A stretch of DNA of 64,000 bases from Paracoccaceae bacterium (lineage in GTDB: Bacteria > Pseudomonadota > Alphaproteobacteria > Rhodobacterales > Rhodobacteraceae): positions 86,132 through 150,131 of the forward strand of contig JASMHC010000016.1 in NCBI GenBank assembly GCA_030750975.1, given 5' to 3'. Made by a program: the position numbers and the translations under genes. Below the pieces are notes generated by a model. The model did not search any database, was not told the DNA's origin, and saw only the letters and a program-made list of their open reading frames with translations. Positions within the stretch are counted from its first letter, which is position 1. The number at the start of each line of letters is the position of its first letter. Shown here piece after piece: positions 44,966 through 54,781 of this stretch.

Positions 44966-45072
44966 GAAAGCAGCTTTCTTTCTTCGACAGCGTGCTATCT
45001 AGGCAAGTTTTCCTGACTGGGCAAGTGCAGATCGCGCTGGACAGAAAATCCGCTGCGGGGCAAGCTGCCGGC

Positions 45073-45681
45073 ATGCCCCATGATCACGACCATCCGCATG
45101 CTTTGTTGCCCTCGGAACCTGCCTTGCGGGTAAAGGCGCTTGAAACCCTTTTGGTCGAAAAAGGCTTGGTCGATCCGGCGGCGCTGGATGAAATCATCGA
45201 CACATATCAAAACCGCATCGGGCCGAAAAACGGGGCAATTGTCGTGGCCAAAGCGTGGTGCGACCCCGCCTTTCGGTCCGCCCTTTTGACAAACGGCACA
45301 AAGGCTGTGTCCGATCTTGGATTTTACGGGCGACAGGGCGAACACATCACCATTGTGGAAAATACGCCTGAACAGCACAATATGGTCGTCTGCACCTTGT
45401 GCAGTTGCTACCCATGGCCTTTGCTTGGCATTCCGCCGTCCTGGTACAAATCAGACGCCTACAGGGCGCGTGCGGTGCGCGACCCCCGCGCGGTGCTGGC
45501 CGAGTTTGCTGTGACATTGCCCGAAGGGCAGGCGGTTCGTGTGTGGGATTCGACTGCCGAGATGCGGTATCTGGTCTTGCCGATGCGCCCAAAGGGCACC
45601 GAGGGTTGGTCGCAAGAAATGCTTGCCGAATTGGTGACGCGCGATTCGATGGTGGGAACCGGCCTGCCGAAATCTCCATGA
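45073..45681 (+). CDS. nthA: Nitrile hydratase alpha subunit, cobalt type
   Basis: Hydrates nitriles to amides with the beta subunit. 202 residues from ATG 45073. The metal site [10 protein letters not shown] has Cys107, Cys110 and Cys112; Thr in the CTLC motif indicates the cobalt group (iron enzymes have CSLC). A His-rich start ([10 protein letters not shown]) may aid metal handling. The stop overlaps the nthB start by 4 bp. Genes for amidase or a cobalt transporter are not adjacent. Confidence 0.95.
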   Translation: MPHDHDHPHALLPSEPALRVKALETLLVEKGLVDPAALDEIIDTYQNRIGPKNGAIVVAKAWCDPAFRSALLTNGTKAVSDLGFYGRQGEHITIVENTPEQHNMVVCTLCSCYPWPLLGIPPSWYKSDAYRARAVRDPRAVLAEFAVTLPEGQAVRVWDSTAEMRYLVLPMRPKGTEGWSQEMLAELVTRDSMVGTGLPKSP

Positions 45682-46358
45682 CCCGCGTCCATGATATGGG
45701 TGGCCGTCACGGTGACGGCCCGGTTGTTCCCGAGGCTGAGGGCAGGCCCGTTTTTGACCAGGACTGGCACGGTCGGGCGCTGGCCCTGACATTGGCCGCC
45801 GGTGCTTTGGGGCAGTGGAACCTCGACATCTCCCGCCATGCACGTGAAAGATTGTCACCGAAGGATTACACCCAGTTCAGCTATTACGAAAAGTGGATAT
45901 CCGCTCTGGCCGATTTGCTTGTGGAACGTGGTGTCCTAAGCCGCGATGAGTTGAAAACGCTTGTGCCCGACGGCCCGTCTGATCTTGCCGACAAAAAGAT
46001 GTTGGCAGACAGCGTTGCGGGCATTCTTGCCACCGGCGCACCCGTTGATCGCAACGGCCCGGCGCCGCGTTTTGATGTTGGCGACAAGGTGCGCACCCGC
46101 TTACCGGCCGAAAACCAGTTTGTTGCGGGCGGTCACACGCGGCTGCCCGGCTATGCGGCAGGTCACATGGGCCGGATACTCAGCTGTCACGGGTGCCATG
46201 TGTTCCCCGATGCCCATGCGCATGGTCTGGGCGAAGATCCGCGCCCGATATATGCCGTATCATTTGCAGCAAAAGAGCTTTGGGGAGACCATGCAAAAGA
46301 AGGGGATGAGGTTATCCTCGATCTTTGGGAACCCTATCTCGAACCATGTAATGGATAA
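45678..46358 (+). CDS. nthB: Nitrile hydratase beta subunit
   Basis: 226 residues, normal length. Begins [16 protein letters not shown], the family start, and the C-terminal domain has [26 protein letters not shown] and [13 protein letters not shown]. Contains the arginines expected near the metal Cys of the alpha subunit. Its end overlaps the accessory gene by 8 bp. Confidence 0.95.
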   Translation: MTRVHDMGGRHGDGPVVPEAEGRPVFDQDWHGRALALTLAAGALGQWNLDISRHARERLSPKDYTQFSYYEKWISALADLLVERGVLSRDELKTLVPDGPSDLADKKMLADSVAGILATGAPVDRNGPAPRFDVGDKVRTRLPAENQFVAGGHTRLPGYAAGHMGRILSCHGCHVFPDAHAHGLGEDPRPIYAVSFAAKELWGDHAKEGDEVILDLWEPYLEPCNG

Positions 46359-46653
46359 GCCTGTTTTCAGCGAACCCTGGCATGCCCAGCTTTTTGCCGT
46401 GACGGTCCATCTGTCCGAAACGGGTCTTTTCGGCTGGCCGGAATGGACGGAACTTTTTGGCCGCGTGTTGAAAGAACATGGCCACGAGAAAAGCCTTGAT
46501 GGCGGCGATGACTATTTTCAGGCCTGGCTTGAGGCCTTGGAACTGATGCTGGAAAACAAAAATTCGGCAAAGGCGTCCGAGATTGAACAATTGGTGGCTG
46601 CGTGGAGGGGCGCCTATCTAAGAACTCCGCATGGCGAGCCGGTGCGTCTTTGA
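46351..46653 (+). CDS. Nitrile hydratase accessory protein (activator-like)
   Basis: 100 residues from ATG 46351. It resembles the N-terminal helices of the beta subunit (EPWHAQLFAVTVHLSETGLFGWPEWTELFG; parts only cited). Such small proteins (P14K/NhlE type) act as self-subunit-swapping cobalt chaperones. Eight-base overlap with nthB indicates translational coupling, so the three genes form one operon. Confidence 0.88.
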   Translation: MDKPVFSEPWHAQLFAVTVHLSETGLFGWPEWTELFGRVLKEHGHEKSLDGGDDYFQAWLEALELMLENKNSAKASEIEQLVAAWRGAYLRTPHGEPVRL

Positions 46654-46657
46654 CGCT

Positions 46658-47056
46658 TTAATCGTCCACGTCATCCATATCCGCCTGTCCGGACAGGCGG
46701 CGCCGGACATGAGACCAGCTTAGACCGATTCCCAGAACAAGCGACATGGCGATCAATGCCAGCCAGGTATTGCGGGCAGTATCGTTCAATGAAAGCGCCC
46801 CGAGATCGTACAGCACCCAAAGCACGGCTCCGACCAGAGCAAGCACCAGCGCCATCCCAAACAATCCGATCGAACGGAACGTGGCCCGCAGATAGATGAT
46901 ATAGCCGACAAGCAGCAAAAGCCCGGACAACACAAGCAATGACAGCGGCGCAAAGCTGCCACCGGTCAGCCAGTTCACGTAACTGTAAGGTGTCGGATTA
47001 TATGTCAGCGTCAAAAGCCCGAAAGCGAATGCCCAACGCAGCAAAAACTCGACCAT
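46658..47056 (-). CDS. Four-helix membrane protein (DUF6524-like)
   Basis: 132 residues from ATG 47056 behind GGGTAAAA. Four hydrophobic helices, then a basic segment (SHVRRRLSG) and an acidic tail ending DMDDVDD. It resembles a family seen in roseobacters next to purA, function unknown. The genes for the nitrile hydratase accessory protein and this one are convergent, 4 bp apart. Confidence 0.75.
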   Translation of the reverse strand: MVEFLLRWAFAFGLLTLTYNPTPYSYVNWLTGGSFAPLSLLVLSGLLLLVGYIIYLRATFRSIGLFGMALVLALVGAVLWVLYDLGALSLNDTARNTWLALIAMSLVLGIGLSWSHVRRRLSGQADMDDVDD

Positions 47057-47199
47057 TTTTACCCACCCTTCACCAGATAATGACGTCTGATTAGGACGGT
47101 CACAGCCCACCTGTCCAGCGCTTAGTGGAAATTGTGGTTTCATGTACCAGCCGAGAGGGCTATATGAGCGCCGGTTGCAAGGTTCCGAAAGGGGAAAAC

Positions 47200-48492
47200 A
47201 TGGCCAATGTTGTCGTGGTCGGTGCCCAGTGGGGTGACGAGGGAAAAGGCAAAATCGTTGACTGGCTCAGCGAACGTGCGGATGTAATCGCGCGTTTTCA
47301 GGGTGGGCATAACGCAGGTCATACTTTGGTGATTGACGGCGAAGTGTATAAGCTTCATGCGCTGCCGTCAGGCGTGGTTCGCGGCGGCAAGCTGAGCGTG
47401 ATCGGCAACGGCGTTGTCCTGGACCCGTGGAACCTGTTGAATGAAATTCAGACCATCACCGCGCAGGGGGTCGAAATTTCGCCACAGACATTGATGATCG
47501 CCGAAAATACACCGCTGATTCTTCCGTTCCATGGCGAGCTTGACCGCGCACGCGAAAACCAGAATTCGGTCGCCAAAATCGGCACGACCGGGCGCGGCAT
47601 TGGACCTTGCTATGAAGACAAGGTTGGCCGCCGCGTGATCCGCGTTGCCGATCTGGCCGATGACGCAACCCTTGAGCTTCGTGTTGACCGCGCATTGGTG
47701 CACCACAACGCGCTGCGCAAAGGGCTTGGGCTAACTGCGATTGATCGCGATGAATTGATTGCGAAGCTGAAAGATGTTGCACCGGAAATTCTGAAATTCG
47801 CCGGTCCTGTCTGGAAGGTGATGAACGAAAAGCGCAAAGCCGGAAAGCGTATCTTGTTCGAAGGCGCTCAGGGTGCGCTGCTGGATATCGACTTTGGAAC
47901 CTATCCTTACGTGACATCGTCCAACGTGATTGCCGGTCAGGCTTCGACCGGTGTCGGCATTGGTCCGGGGTCTATCGACTATGTCCTCGGGATTGTAAAA
48001 GCTTATACAACCCGCGTGGGCGAGGGGCCTTTCCCGACCGAGCTGGACGATGACGATGGTCAGCGCCTTGGCGAACGCGGCCACGAGTTCGGCACCACCA
48101 CCGGTCGGAAACGTCGTTGCGGCTGGTTTGACGCGGCATTGGTGCGTCAGACCTGTGCGACCTCGGGTGTTACCGGAATTTCGCTGACCAAGCTGGATGT
48201 TCTGGATGGGTTTGAGACACTGAAGATCTGTGTTGGGTACGAATTGGATGGTACCCGTTTGGATTATCTGCCAACCGCCGCTGATCAGCAGGCCCGTTGT
48301 CAGCCGATCTATGAGGAAATGCCGGGCTGGACTGAATCGACCGAAGGTGCGCGAAGCTGGAACGACCTGCCAGCGAATGCGATCAAATACGTCAAACGTG
48401 TGGAAGAACTGATTGACTGCCCCGTGGCCCTTCTTTCAACATCGCCCGAGCGTGATGACACGATTCTTGTAACAGATCCGTTTGCAGACTGA
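47200..48492 (+). CDS. purA: Adenylosuccinate synthetase
   Basis: GTP-dependent ligation of aspartate to IMP, the first step from IMP to AMP. 430 residues. The start [18 protein letters not shown] carries the P-loop-like catalytic region with Asp and His ([10 protein letters not shown]). [20 protein letters not shown] and [12 protein letters not shown] are family motifs. ATG 47200 has an AAAGGGG site. DUF2842 overlaps the last base. Confidence 0.97.
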   Translation: MANVVVVGAQWGDEGKGKIVDWLSERADVIARFQGGHNAGHTLVIDGEVYKLHALPSGVVRGGKLSVIGNGVVLDPWNLLNEIQTITAQGVEISPQTLMIAENTPLILPFHGELDRARENQNSVAKIGTTGRGIGPCYEDKVGRRVIRVADLADDATLELRVDRALVHHNALRKGLGLTAIDRDELIAKLKDVAPEILKFAGPVWKVMNEKRKAGKRILFEGAQGALLDIDFGTYPYVTSSNVIAGQASTGVGIGPGSIDYVLGIVKAYTTRVGEGPFPTELDDDDGQRLGERGHEFGTTTGRKRRCGWFDAALVRQTCATSGVTGISLTKLDVLDGFETLKICVGYELDGTRLDYLPTAADQQARCQPIYEEMPGWTESTEGARSWNDLPANAIKYVKRVEELIDCPVALLSTSPERDDTILVTDPFAD

Positions 48493-48716
48493 TGGCCCTA
48501 AGTTACAAAGCCCGCCGGCGCTGGTCGCTGATAATTCTGATCGTCGGTTTGCCGGTCTATATCGTTGCGGCCGTCGCGTTCATTGCCCTGTTCGACCGCC
48601 CGCCGATCTGGCTGGAGCTGATTGTATATGTGGCTCTGGGCATTGCCTGGGCTTTCCCGCTTAAGGCCGTGTTCATGGGGGTCGGCAAAGCCGATCCGGA
48701 TGAACCGCAGGATTGA
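48492..48716 (+). CDS. DUF2842 small membrane protein
   Basis: 74 residues with two membrane helices (about 12-32 and 40-60). Motifs YKARRRWSLIILIVGLPVYI and ALGIAWAFPLKAVFMGVGKADP define DUF2842. Start overlaps the purA stop by one base. Function unknown; it is usually found beside purA in Rhodobacteraceae. Confidence 0.87.
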   Translation: MALSYKARRRWSLIILIVGLPVYIVAAVAFIALFDRPPIWLELIVYVALGIAWAFPLKAVFMGVGKADPDEPQD

Positions 48717-48745
48717 AAAAGGGCGCCCCGAGAGGCGCCTTTTTT
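48716..48745. terminator. Bidirectional terminator between DUF2842 and acidic protein genes
   Basis: GGCGCC / GGCGCC stem extended by an A run on the left and six T on the right. Serves both converging transcripts. Confidence 0.88.
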
Positions 48746-50760
48746 CATTCAGGCCGAAACCCGATTGTCTCTGCGGCGGTAAATCGCCCGCCCGCGACTT
48801 TCAATATCTTGCCTTCACGCAAAAGCCTGCCAAAGGCGCGCAAGCCGTCTTCGCGGGTGTAATCTTTGCCCAGGACTTCGCGAACGCGGTTCATCAGTTG
48901 CGGGCGCGAGAATTTCTCAAGCCCTTCTGAATAGACGACATAGGCCGCAGCGGCTTCCAGAATTTCGGGCAATTCGCTGACATCCATGCGCTTGGCAAAT
49001 GCAACAAATGTTTCAGACGTATTTGCGAAATCCTGAATGTCAGGTTCGATATAAGCGGCGGCTTCCGCGGCTGCGGCGGCGGTCGCACGCACACGGCGCG
49101 GACGGACCGGTTTGACCAGCGTTGGACGAACACGCGGTTCCGGCGCTTCGCCACTGTCGGGCACCACTTTCTGTTCAGCCACCAGTTTCAACGGTGCAAC
49201 CGGTGTTGCCCGTTCCCGGGATGAGGACGGGCCGCGCAACACAGGCCGCTTTGGTTTGACCGCTTCGTTCAGGTCCTCGACATAGGCCGACGCATCAATG
49301 CTGTCGGGGTCCACGTCACCTGCCGCGCTATCTGCGCGCTTCGAAGCGACAGCCGCCTTCAGGTGCTGAATCGTCGAACGGCGGCGATTTGCGTCTTCCG
49401 AGGTCAGATGGCTTTCGGCTTCGTCCATCAGGCGATCAACCTCAACCTCGCTGTCTGACCCCGTCAAAAGGGCCGACAAATCCTGAGCGTTGGCCAAAGC
49501 CTCTTCGGGATTGTCCGAGAACAGGTTTTCCGTGTCTGTAACCTCGACAACGGCGTCTTCATCCAAAAGGCCGTCGAAATCGTCGTTGTCTTCATCCGTT
49601 TCGGCTTGTGCCAATTCGCGCATCAGATCGGCTTCGTCTTCGTCGCTCAAGGTCGAAACCGTATCCAGATCCTCGTCGGATTCATCGAAGATCGCATCGA
49701 GCGTATCTGTCGCAAGCGCGTCACCTTCGCCAAAATCGTCGCCAAGCAACGCCTCGGCGTCCGCATCGTCATCGCCTTCACGGGCACCTTTGACATGCAC
49801 GACACGCGCAGTGAACGGCGAACCCCGTGGTGCGTCGTCCTGATCTTCGTCGTCCACGAATGTATCCGTGTCCAAACCTTTCAAAAGTTCGGCGAATTCC
49901 TCGTCGGTCGGGCCTTCGTCTGAGGAATCGTCAATGGCAGGCTCATCAGCGTCTTCCTGAACGGCTTCGCCGAGCAACTGATCAAAATTGTCTTCGTCAT
50001 CGTCACCGGCTTCGCCTTCTTCGACCGAAGCCGGGTCGTCACCCAACGCCACGTCGTCCAGCAAGGCGTCTTCATCATAACCTTCGTCCAGGTCTTCGAG
50101 GTCTTCAGCAGGCTCAGGCGTCTCTGCTGTTTCGGCGTCGGTGATTTGCGTTTCGGTCTCGTCCTCAACAGCCTGTCCGTCCTCCGGCACCTCTTCCGCC
50201 AGTGGTTCATCCTGCGTCAGGTCCTTTTCTTCGATCTCTTCAAATGCGTCCTCCATAGTGTCGTCCTGAACGGCCTGCGCGGCGGCGTCGCGAATGCGCT
50301 GTAAACGCGCGGCGACGCTACCACCGACCGAGGCAAGGCCGACGGCTTCTGTCGCGGGAAAGAAGTTTTCCGAATAATCTTCGTTTTCAACATACCCCAG
50401 CGTGTCTTCTTCACTCAAAGCAGCGGCAGGGGCAGGCGCTGGTTCTTCTTCAGACGCAGGTTCCTGTTGATCGATTTCAGCGTCCGAGGCATCCTCGATC
50501 TGATAGGGGCGCAAGGTCACGCCGCCTTCGCGGGATACGGCCTCGACTTTGCGCGAGACTTCTTTTTCGGCAATACGCGCCAGCATCTCGGCATCCGGTG
50601 TCGGTGGCTCGGCACCGAAATACCGGTCATCTGCTGCCAGATCGCGGAAATACTCAGCGATGGCTTTCATCATGTCGAACGAGTCGTCGAACCCTTCAAG
50701 GGTGCAAGAAAACGTCCCATACGATACCGTGAGGATCGTGCTGTTGCTGCTACCAACCAT
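48745..50760 (-). CDS. Large highly acidic protein with conserved-looking ends, unknown function
   Basis: 671 residues from ATG 50760; GTG 50772 is an alternative start. The N-terminal 100 residues (STILTVSYGTFSCTLEGFDDSF, and DLAADDRYFGAEPPTPDAEML; parts) and the C-terminal 130 residues (KRMDVSELPEILEAAAAYV, VREVLGKDYTREDGLRAFGRLLREGKI) look folded and helical. The middle, about residues 100-480, is extremely rich in Asp and Glu and should be disordered. A basic Ala/Arg stretch (PVRPRRVRATAAAAAEAAA) precedes the C-terminal part. I recall similar proteins as conserved hypotheticals of Rhodobacteraceae. No signal peptide. Divergent from the thiamine pyrophosphokinase gene. Confidence 0.8.
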   Translation of the reverse strand: MVGSSNSTILTVSYGTFSCTLEGFDDSFDMMKAIAEYFRDLAADDRYFGAEPPTPDAEMLARIAEKEVSRKVEAVSREGGVTLRPYQIEDASDAEIDQQEPASEEEPAPAPAAALSEEDTLGYVENEDYSENFFPATEAVGLASVGGSVAARLQRIRDAAAQAVQDDTMEDAFEEIEEKDLTQDEPLAEEVPEDGQAVEDETETQITDAETAETPEPAEDLEDLDEGYDEDALLDDVALGDDPASVEEGEAGDDDEDNFDQLLGEAVQEDADEPAIDDSSDEGPTDEEFAELLKGLDTDTFVDDEDQDDAPRGSPFTARVVHVKGAREGDDDADAEALLGDDFGEGDALATDTLDAIFDESDEDLDTVSTLSDEDEADLMRELAQAETDEDNDDFDGLLDEDAVVEVTDTENLFSDNPEEALANAQDLSALLTGSDSEVEVDRLMDEAESHLTSEDANRRRSTIQHLKAAVASKRADSAAGDVDPDSIDASAYVEDLNEAVKPKRPVLRGPSSSRERATPVAPLKLVAEQKVVPDSGEAPEPRVRPTLVKPVRPRRVRATAAAAAEAAAYIEPDIQDFANTSETFVAFAKRMDVSELPEILEAAAAYVVYSEGLEKFSRPQLMNRVREVLGKDYTREDGLRAFGRLLREGKILKVAGGRFTAAETIGFRPE

Positions 50761-50899
50761 AGTATTACTCACTCTTCAAAGTCGATTAACTGACGGTTTA
50801 CCAAGGACTGGTTCCAGAATAGGCACAAAACTAAGTTTTTTGCCGTATCATTTCGTGACGAGATTGTGATCTGTTTCCAAAAACGCCATTTAACGACAT

Positions 50900-51589
50900 A
50901 TGACAGACAGTATTGTTCAGTCCTTGGAACCAATCGCCCTGTTTGGCGGTGGGGAAACCGGAAAATCGGCAGTTTCACGTGCATTGGCTGTAGCGGGCAG
51001 TGTAGCAGCCGCTGACGGCGGGGCAAGATGCGCGTTGGGAAACGGTGTATTTCCCGAAGCGGTCATTGGCGATTTCGATTCACTCTCTGACGCCGATCGG
51101 GCGATGTTACCCGAAAAGGTTCTTCACCATATTGCGGAACAGGACAGTACGGATTTCGACAAAGCCTTGCGGCATATTTCGGCACCTGTCGTGGTCGCAG
51201 TCGGTTTCACCGGCGGCCGGCTTGATCACACAATTGCGGCGATGAACACGCTGGTTGTGCGTGCACATCAGCGCTGCATTTTGCTGGGAGAACAGGAACT
51301 GGTGTTTGTGGCCCCGCCGTCCATCACCTTGGACCTGCCAGCGGGAAGCGTCTGTTCGCTTTTCCCGATGGGACCGGTCACGGGCCGGTCCGTTGGCTTG
51401 AAATGGCCGATCGAGGGCTTGGCGTTTTCTCCGTCCGCCCGTGTCGGAACTTCGAACGAGATCACCGGCCCATTGGAACTGGACGTTGACGCGCCCAACA
51501 TGCTTGTCATTCTTCCGGCCGCGTATTTCGAAACGGTACTGGACGCGCTGATGCGCTGCGACGCGCATTGGCCTGCTCGCGCAGAATAA
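50900..51589 (+). CDS. Thiamine pyrophosphokinase
   Basis: Makes thiamine diphosphate from thiamine and ATP. 229 residues. Motifs AADGGARCAL, AVIGDFDSLSD, EQDSTDFDKAL and GFTGGRLDHTIA are diagnostic. There is no clear ribosome site before ATG 50900, so leaderless or weak initiation is possible. Its last 83 bp overlap the convergent DMT transporter gene. Confidence 0.92.
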   Translation: MTDSIVQSLEPIALFGGGETGKSAVSRALAVAGSVAAADGGARCALGNGVFPEAVIGDFDSLSDADRAMLPEKVLHHIAEQDSTDFDKALRHISAPVVVAVGFTGGRLDHTIAAMNTLVVRAHQRCILLGEQELVFVAPPSITLDLPAGSVCSLFPMGPVTGRSVGLKWPIEGLAFSPSARVGTSNEITGPLELDVDAPNMLVILPAAYFETVLDALMRCDAHWPARAE

Positions 51590-52448
51590 TGTAAAGCCCC
51601 GCACCGATTGTGATTATGATCCCGATTGCCGCCAATCCGTTCGGCCAATCGCGAAACAAGACCCATCCGATAAGTGCGGCGAAGGGGATTTCAAGATATT
51701 GCATCGGGGCCAAGGTGGCCGTTGGTGCAAATTTCAGCGACCATGTCATCAGAAGATGCCCGATTGTACCAAGCAGTCCGACTAGGATCAGCAAGGCCAG
51801 ATCAAAGCGGCTCGGTACAATGGGCGAGACGAGACCGATCTCAAAATAAGATCCGAGCATCAGCACCGGCAGGATCATCGGCATCGACAGCATGCCGCTG
51901 ACAAGTTGCAGACTGATTGGATCGGTTCTGCTTGCGATCATTCGTGTGACCATGATGAACAATGCAAATGTGACCGCCACAAAAAGCGGAAGAGTGGCAG
52001 GCCACCCGACGTTTGCAAAGCTTGGCTGGATGACCAATAGCGTTCCCACAAAGCCGAATATGGCCGCGCCGATCCGGTGGGGACCTATGCTTTCCCCCAA
52101 AAACGCCCAGCCAAGGCCAAGCATTATGAACGGCATGACAAAGGCAATGGCCAGCGCATCTGCGAGTGGCAGGAAAAGCAACGAAGAGATCATTGCAAAT
52201 ACCCCAGCCACATGCAGGACGGTGCGAAGCGCGATAAGCCCAAGAAGCCGTCCATGATAAATAAGCGGCTTGCCCAGTATCCATGCCAAAGGCAACAGAA
52301 ACAGCGCCTGTATTGCGAAGCGGGCAAACACGATTTCCCCGACCGGGACGGTGCTGCTTAGTAATTTGGACACACCATCGCTTAAGGGGGCGACGATGCA
52401 GAAACCCACCATTAGAAGAATGCCCAAAGCGGGCCGGTCCTGCGACAT
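51507..52448 (-). CDS. DMT (EamA) family transporter, second of a tandem pair
   Basis: 313 residues from ATG 52448, ten predicted membrane helices in two EamA repeats, and a basic Arg-rich tail. The start MSQDRPALGILLMVGFCIV is closely similar to the start of the upstream neighbour, so the two arose by tandem duplication. Probable exporter or importer of a small metabolite; last gene of the GST-sdaA-DMT-DMT unit. The C-terminal tail is encoded opposite the thiamine pyrophosphokinase end. Confidence 0.88.
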   Translation of the reverse strand: MSQDRPALGILLMVGFCIVAPLSDGVSKLLSSTVPVGEIVFARFAIQALFLLPLAWILGKPLIYHGRLLGLIALRTVLHVAGVFAMISSLLFLPLADALAIAFVMPFIMLGLGWAFLGESIGPHRIGAAIFGFVGTLLVIQPSFANVGWPATLPLFVAVTFALFIMVTRMIASRTDPISLQLVSGMLSMPMILPVLMLGSYFEIGLVSPIVPSRFDLALLILVGLLGTIGHLLMTWSLKFAPTATLAPMQYLEIPFAALIGWVLFRDWPNGLAAIGIIITIGAGLYIILREQANARRSASARPVPFRNTRPEE

Positions 52449-52487
52449 GTGTCCGACGCTAAAGCCTCGGACCGGCCGTTGCAATTC

Positions 52488-53402
52488 TCAAACCGGTGGC
52501 GTGGGATGGCTTTGCCTGGCCACAATGCGCTCGCGGCTGAACACGTAAAGACCAGAGGCCACGATGATTGCTATGCCGACCCAGGTCAGTCGATCCGGAA
52601 AATCACTGAACAAAAGATACCCGACAGTGACCGAACCTGCGATCTCAAGATATTGCAGCGGCGCGATTGTTGAGGCCGGTGCAAATTTCAGCGCGGTGGA
52701 CAGCAGGAGATGCGAAACCGTGGCCAGAAGCCCGACCGCGAGAAGCGTTTTCCATGCAAACGCAGAAGGCCAAACCGGATCGAAAAGAACCGCCCCGGTG
52801 CCGTCAAACACCGCGAGCAAGGGGAAAATCAACACTGATGCCGCGACAGCGGTATAGGCCTGAAGCGTGATCGGGTGCTGGTTTGCCGCCATCGCGCGGG
52901 TCAACAGCATGTAAATCGCAAATGTCAGAGCCGTACCCAGCGGCAACAGCGCAACCGGGCCTAAATCGTTAAAGCTGGGCTGGATGACAAACAACGCCCC
53001 GATAAAGCCGACCAGACAGGCCAGTATCCGGCGCATGCCAATTGTTTCAGACAGAAAAACCGCGCCAAGAAGCGTAAGAACAAACGGCTCGATAAAGAAT
53101 ATGGCCATCGCGTTTGCGATGGGCATATAGCGGATAGCGGTGAAGAAAAAATATGTGGCCAAAAGCAACATCGCCCCGCGCAGCAGGTGGCCAACCATCT
53201 CTTGCAGCCCCGGCCGGTGGGCCACACCAAAAGCGACCGCGATTGGCACGAGGATGATGATCTGAATTCCAAACCTAGCGGCCAGAATTTCCGTCACCGG
53301 AATGTCATGCGGGGTCAGCTTGGCCATCGCATCCATTACCGGTGCGATGATGCAAAACCCGACCATGAAAAGAATGCCAAGAATGGGGTTGTCTTTGCTC
53401 AT
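52488..53402 (-). CDS. DMT (EamA) family transporter, first of a tandem pair
   Basis: 304 residues from ATG 53402 (MSKDNPILGILFMVGFCII), ten predicted helices, and 'ATISHLLLSTALKFAPAST'-type EamA motif (here ATVSHLLLSTALKFAPAS) followed by APLQYLEIAGSV. It starts 5 bp after the sdaA stop, so it is cotranscribed with serine dehydratase. Serine- or pyruvate-related transport is suggested by context only. Confidence 0.88.
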   Translation of the reverse strand: MSKDNPILGILFMVGFCIIAPVMDAMAKLTPHDIPVTEILAARFGIQIIILVPIAVAFGVAHRPGLQEMVGHLLRGAMLLLATYFFFTAIRYMPIANAMAIFFIEPFVLTLLGAVFLSETIGMRRILACLVGFIGALFVIQPSFNDLGPVALLPLGTALTFAIYMLLTRAMAANQHPITLQAYTAVAASVLIFPLLAVFDGTGAVLFDPVWPSAFAWKTLLAVGLLATVSHLLLSTALKFAPASTIAPLQYLEIAGSVTVGYLLFSDFPDRLTWVGIAIIVASGLYVFSRERIVARQSHPTPPV

Positions 53403-53407
53403 ACGCC

Positions 53408-54781
53408 CTAGCAATTCGGTATGTTGACGGCCAATCCGCCGAGCGAGGTTTCTTTGTAATGCTCGTGCATATCCCGCCCGGTTTGGCGCATCGTTTCAAT
53501 CGCAGAATCAAGTGGGACGAAATGGGTGCCGTCACCGCGCAGCGCCAGTGACGCGGCGCTGACCGCCTTGATCGTACCAAGCCCGTTTCTTTCGATACAG
53601 GGAACCTGAACCAGCCCTTTCACCGGATCACAGGTCATGCCCAGATGATGCTCGAGCGCAATCTCGGCGGCATTTTCCACCTGCTCAGGCGTGCCGCCCA
53701 TCACGGCGCAAAGCCCCGCGGCGGCCATCGCCGAAGCGCTGCCGACCTCGGCCTGGCAACCGGCTTCGGCGCCGCTGATCGAGGCGTTGTATTTAACCAA
53801 ACCCCCGATAGCCGCAGCCGTCAGAAGAAACTCGGGAACACGCGAAGATGTGGCACCGGGAACATGATCCAGCCAATAGCGGATCGTTGCGGGGATAACA
53901 CCAGCCGCCCCGTTGGTCGGGGCGGTGACGACCTGACCACCTGCGGCGTTTTCTTCGTTGACCGCCATGGCGTAGGTGCTCATCCAGTCGTTGATCGTAT
54001 GTGGCGCGGAAAGATTCATTCCGCGCTCGGCCAGAAGGGCGTCATAGATACCCTTGGCGCGGCGCTTCACCGAAAGCCCCCCGGGCAGAATGCCTTCGGT
54101 TGTCAGGCCACGCTCGATACAGGCATTCATGACTTCCCAAATCCGCGCAACGCCTTCGTCCAGCTTCAAGGGACTTCCACGGTCGATTTCATTGGCCCGC
54201 TTCATCTCGGCTATGGTCTTGCCCGAGTGCTGGGCCATTTCCAGCATTTCGGCGGCGTTTTTGAACGGGTATGGGACCGGTTCGCCCTCGTCGGTATTTT
54301 TGCCCGCCGACAGCTCGTCTTCTGTCATCACAAAGCCGCCGCCGATGGAATAATAGGTTTCGCGCATGATCACATCGCCCTGCGCGTCCGTTGCCATCAG
54401 GATCATTCCGTTCGCATGGCCGGAAAGTGCCGGGCCGAAGTCGAATTTCAAATCCTCTTTGATGTCAAAATTCATCTCGGGAAGGCCCTCGGGGCAGATT
54501 TTTCCGGTCGTGCGGATGTTTTCCAGCGCGGTTTCCGCTTTTTCGTGATCATAGGTTTCCGGGCTGAACCCGGCCAATCCCAGGATCGTCGCACGATCAG
54601 TTGCGTGGCCGATACCGGTGAAAGCCAGCGATCCGTGCAACGAGCCTTTTAATCCACGCACGTCGAAAGGGGCTTTGCGGATGCGGTCAAGAAAATCTGC
54701 CGCCGCCACCATCGGTCCCATCGTGTGGGACGAAGACGGGCCGATGCCGACTTTGAACATCTCGAAAACGGATAGAAACAT
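53408..54781 (-). CDS. sdaA: L-serine dehydratase, iron-sulfur type
   Basis: Converts L-serine to pyruvate and ammonia with a 4Fe-4S cluster. 457 residues, single-chain form. Starts FLSVFEMFKVGIGPSSSHTMGPM. Cluster ligands are in SGAEAGCQAEVG and HHLGMTCDPVKGLVQVPCIERN. The start ATG overlaps the GST stop as TAATG. Downstream DMT transporters follow within 5 bp. Confidence 0.96.
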   Translation of the reverse strand: MFLSVFEMFKVGIGPSSSHTMGPMVAAADFLDRIRKAPFDVRGLKGSLHGSLAFTGIGHATDRATILGLAGFSPETYDHEKAETALENIRTTGKICPEGLPEMNFDIKEDLKFDFGPALSGHANGMILMATDAQGDVIMRETYYSIGGGFVMTEDELSAGKNTDEGEPVPYPFKNAAEMLEMAQHSGKTIAEMKRANEIDRGSPLKLDEGVARIWEVMNACIERGLTTEGILPGGLSVKRRAKGIYDALLAERGMNLSAPHTINDWMSTYAMAVNEENAAGGQVVTAPTNGAAGVIPATIRYWLDHVPGATSSRVPEFLLTAAAIGGLVKYNASISGAEAGCQAEVGSASAMAAAGLCAVMGGTPEQVENAAEIALEHHLGMTCDPVKGLVQVPCIERNGLGTIKAVSAASLALRGDGTHFVPLDSAIETMRQTGRDMHEHYKETSLGGLAVNIPNC

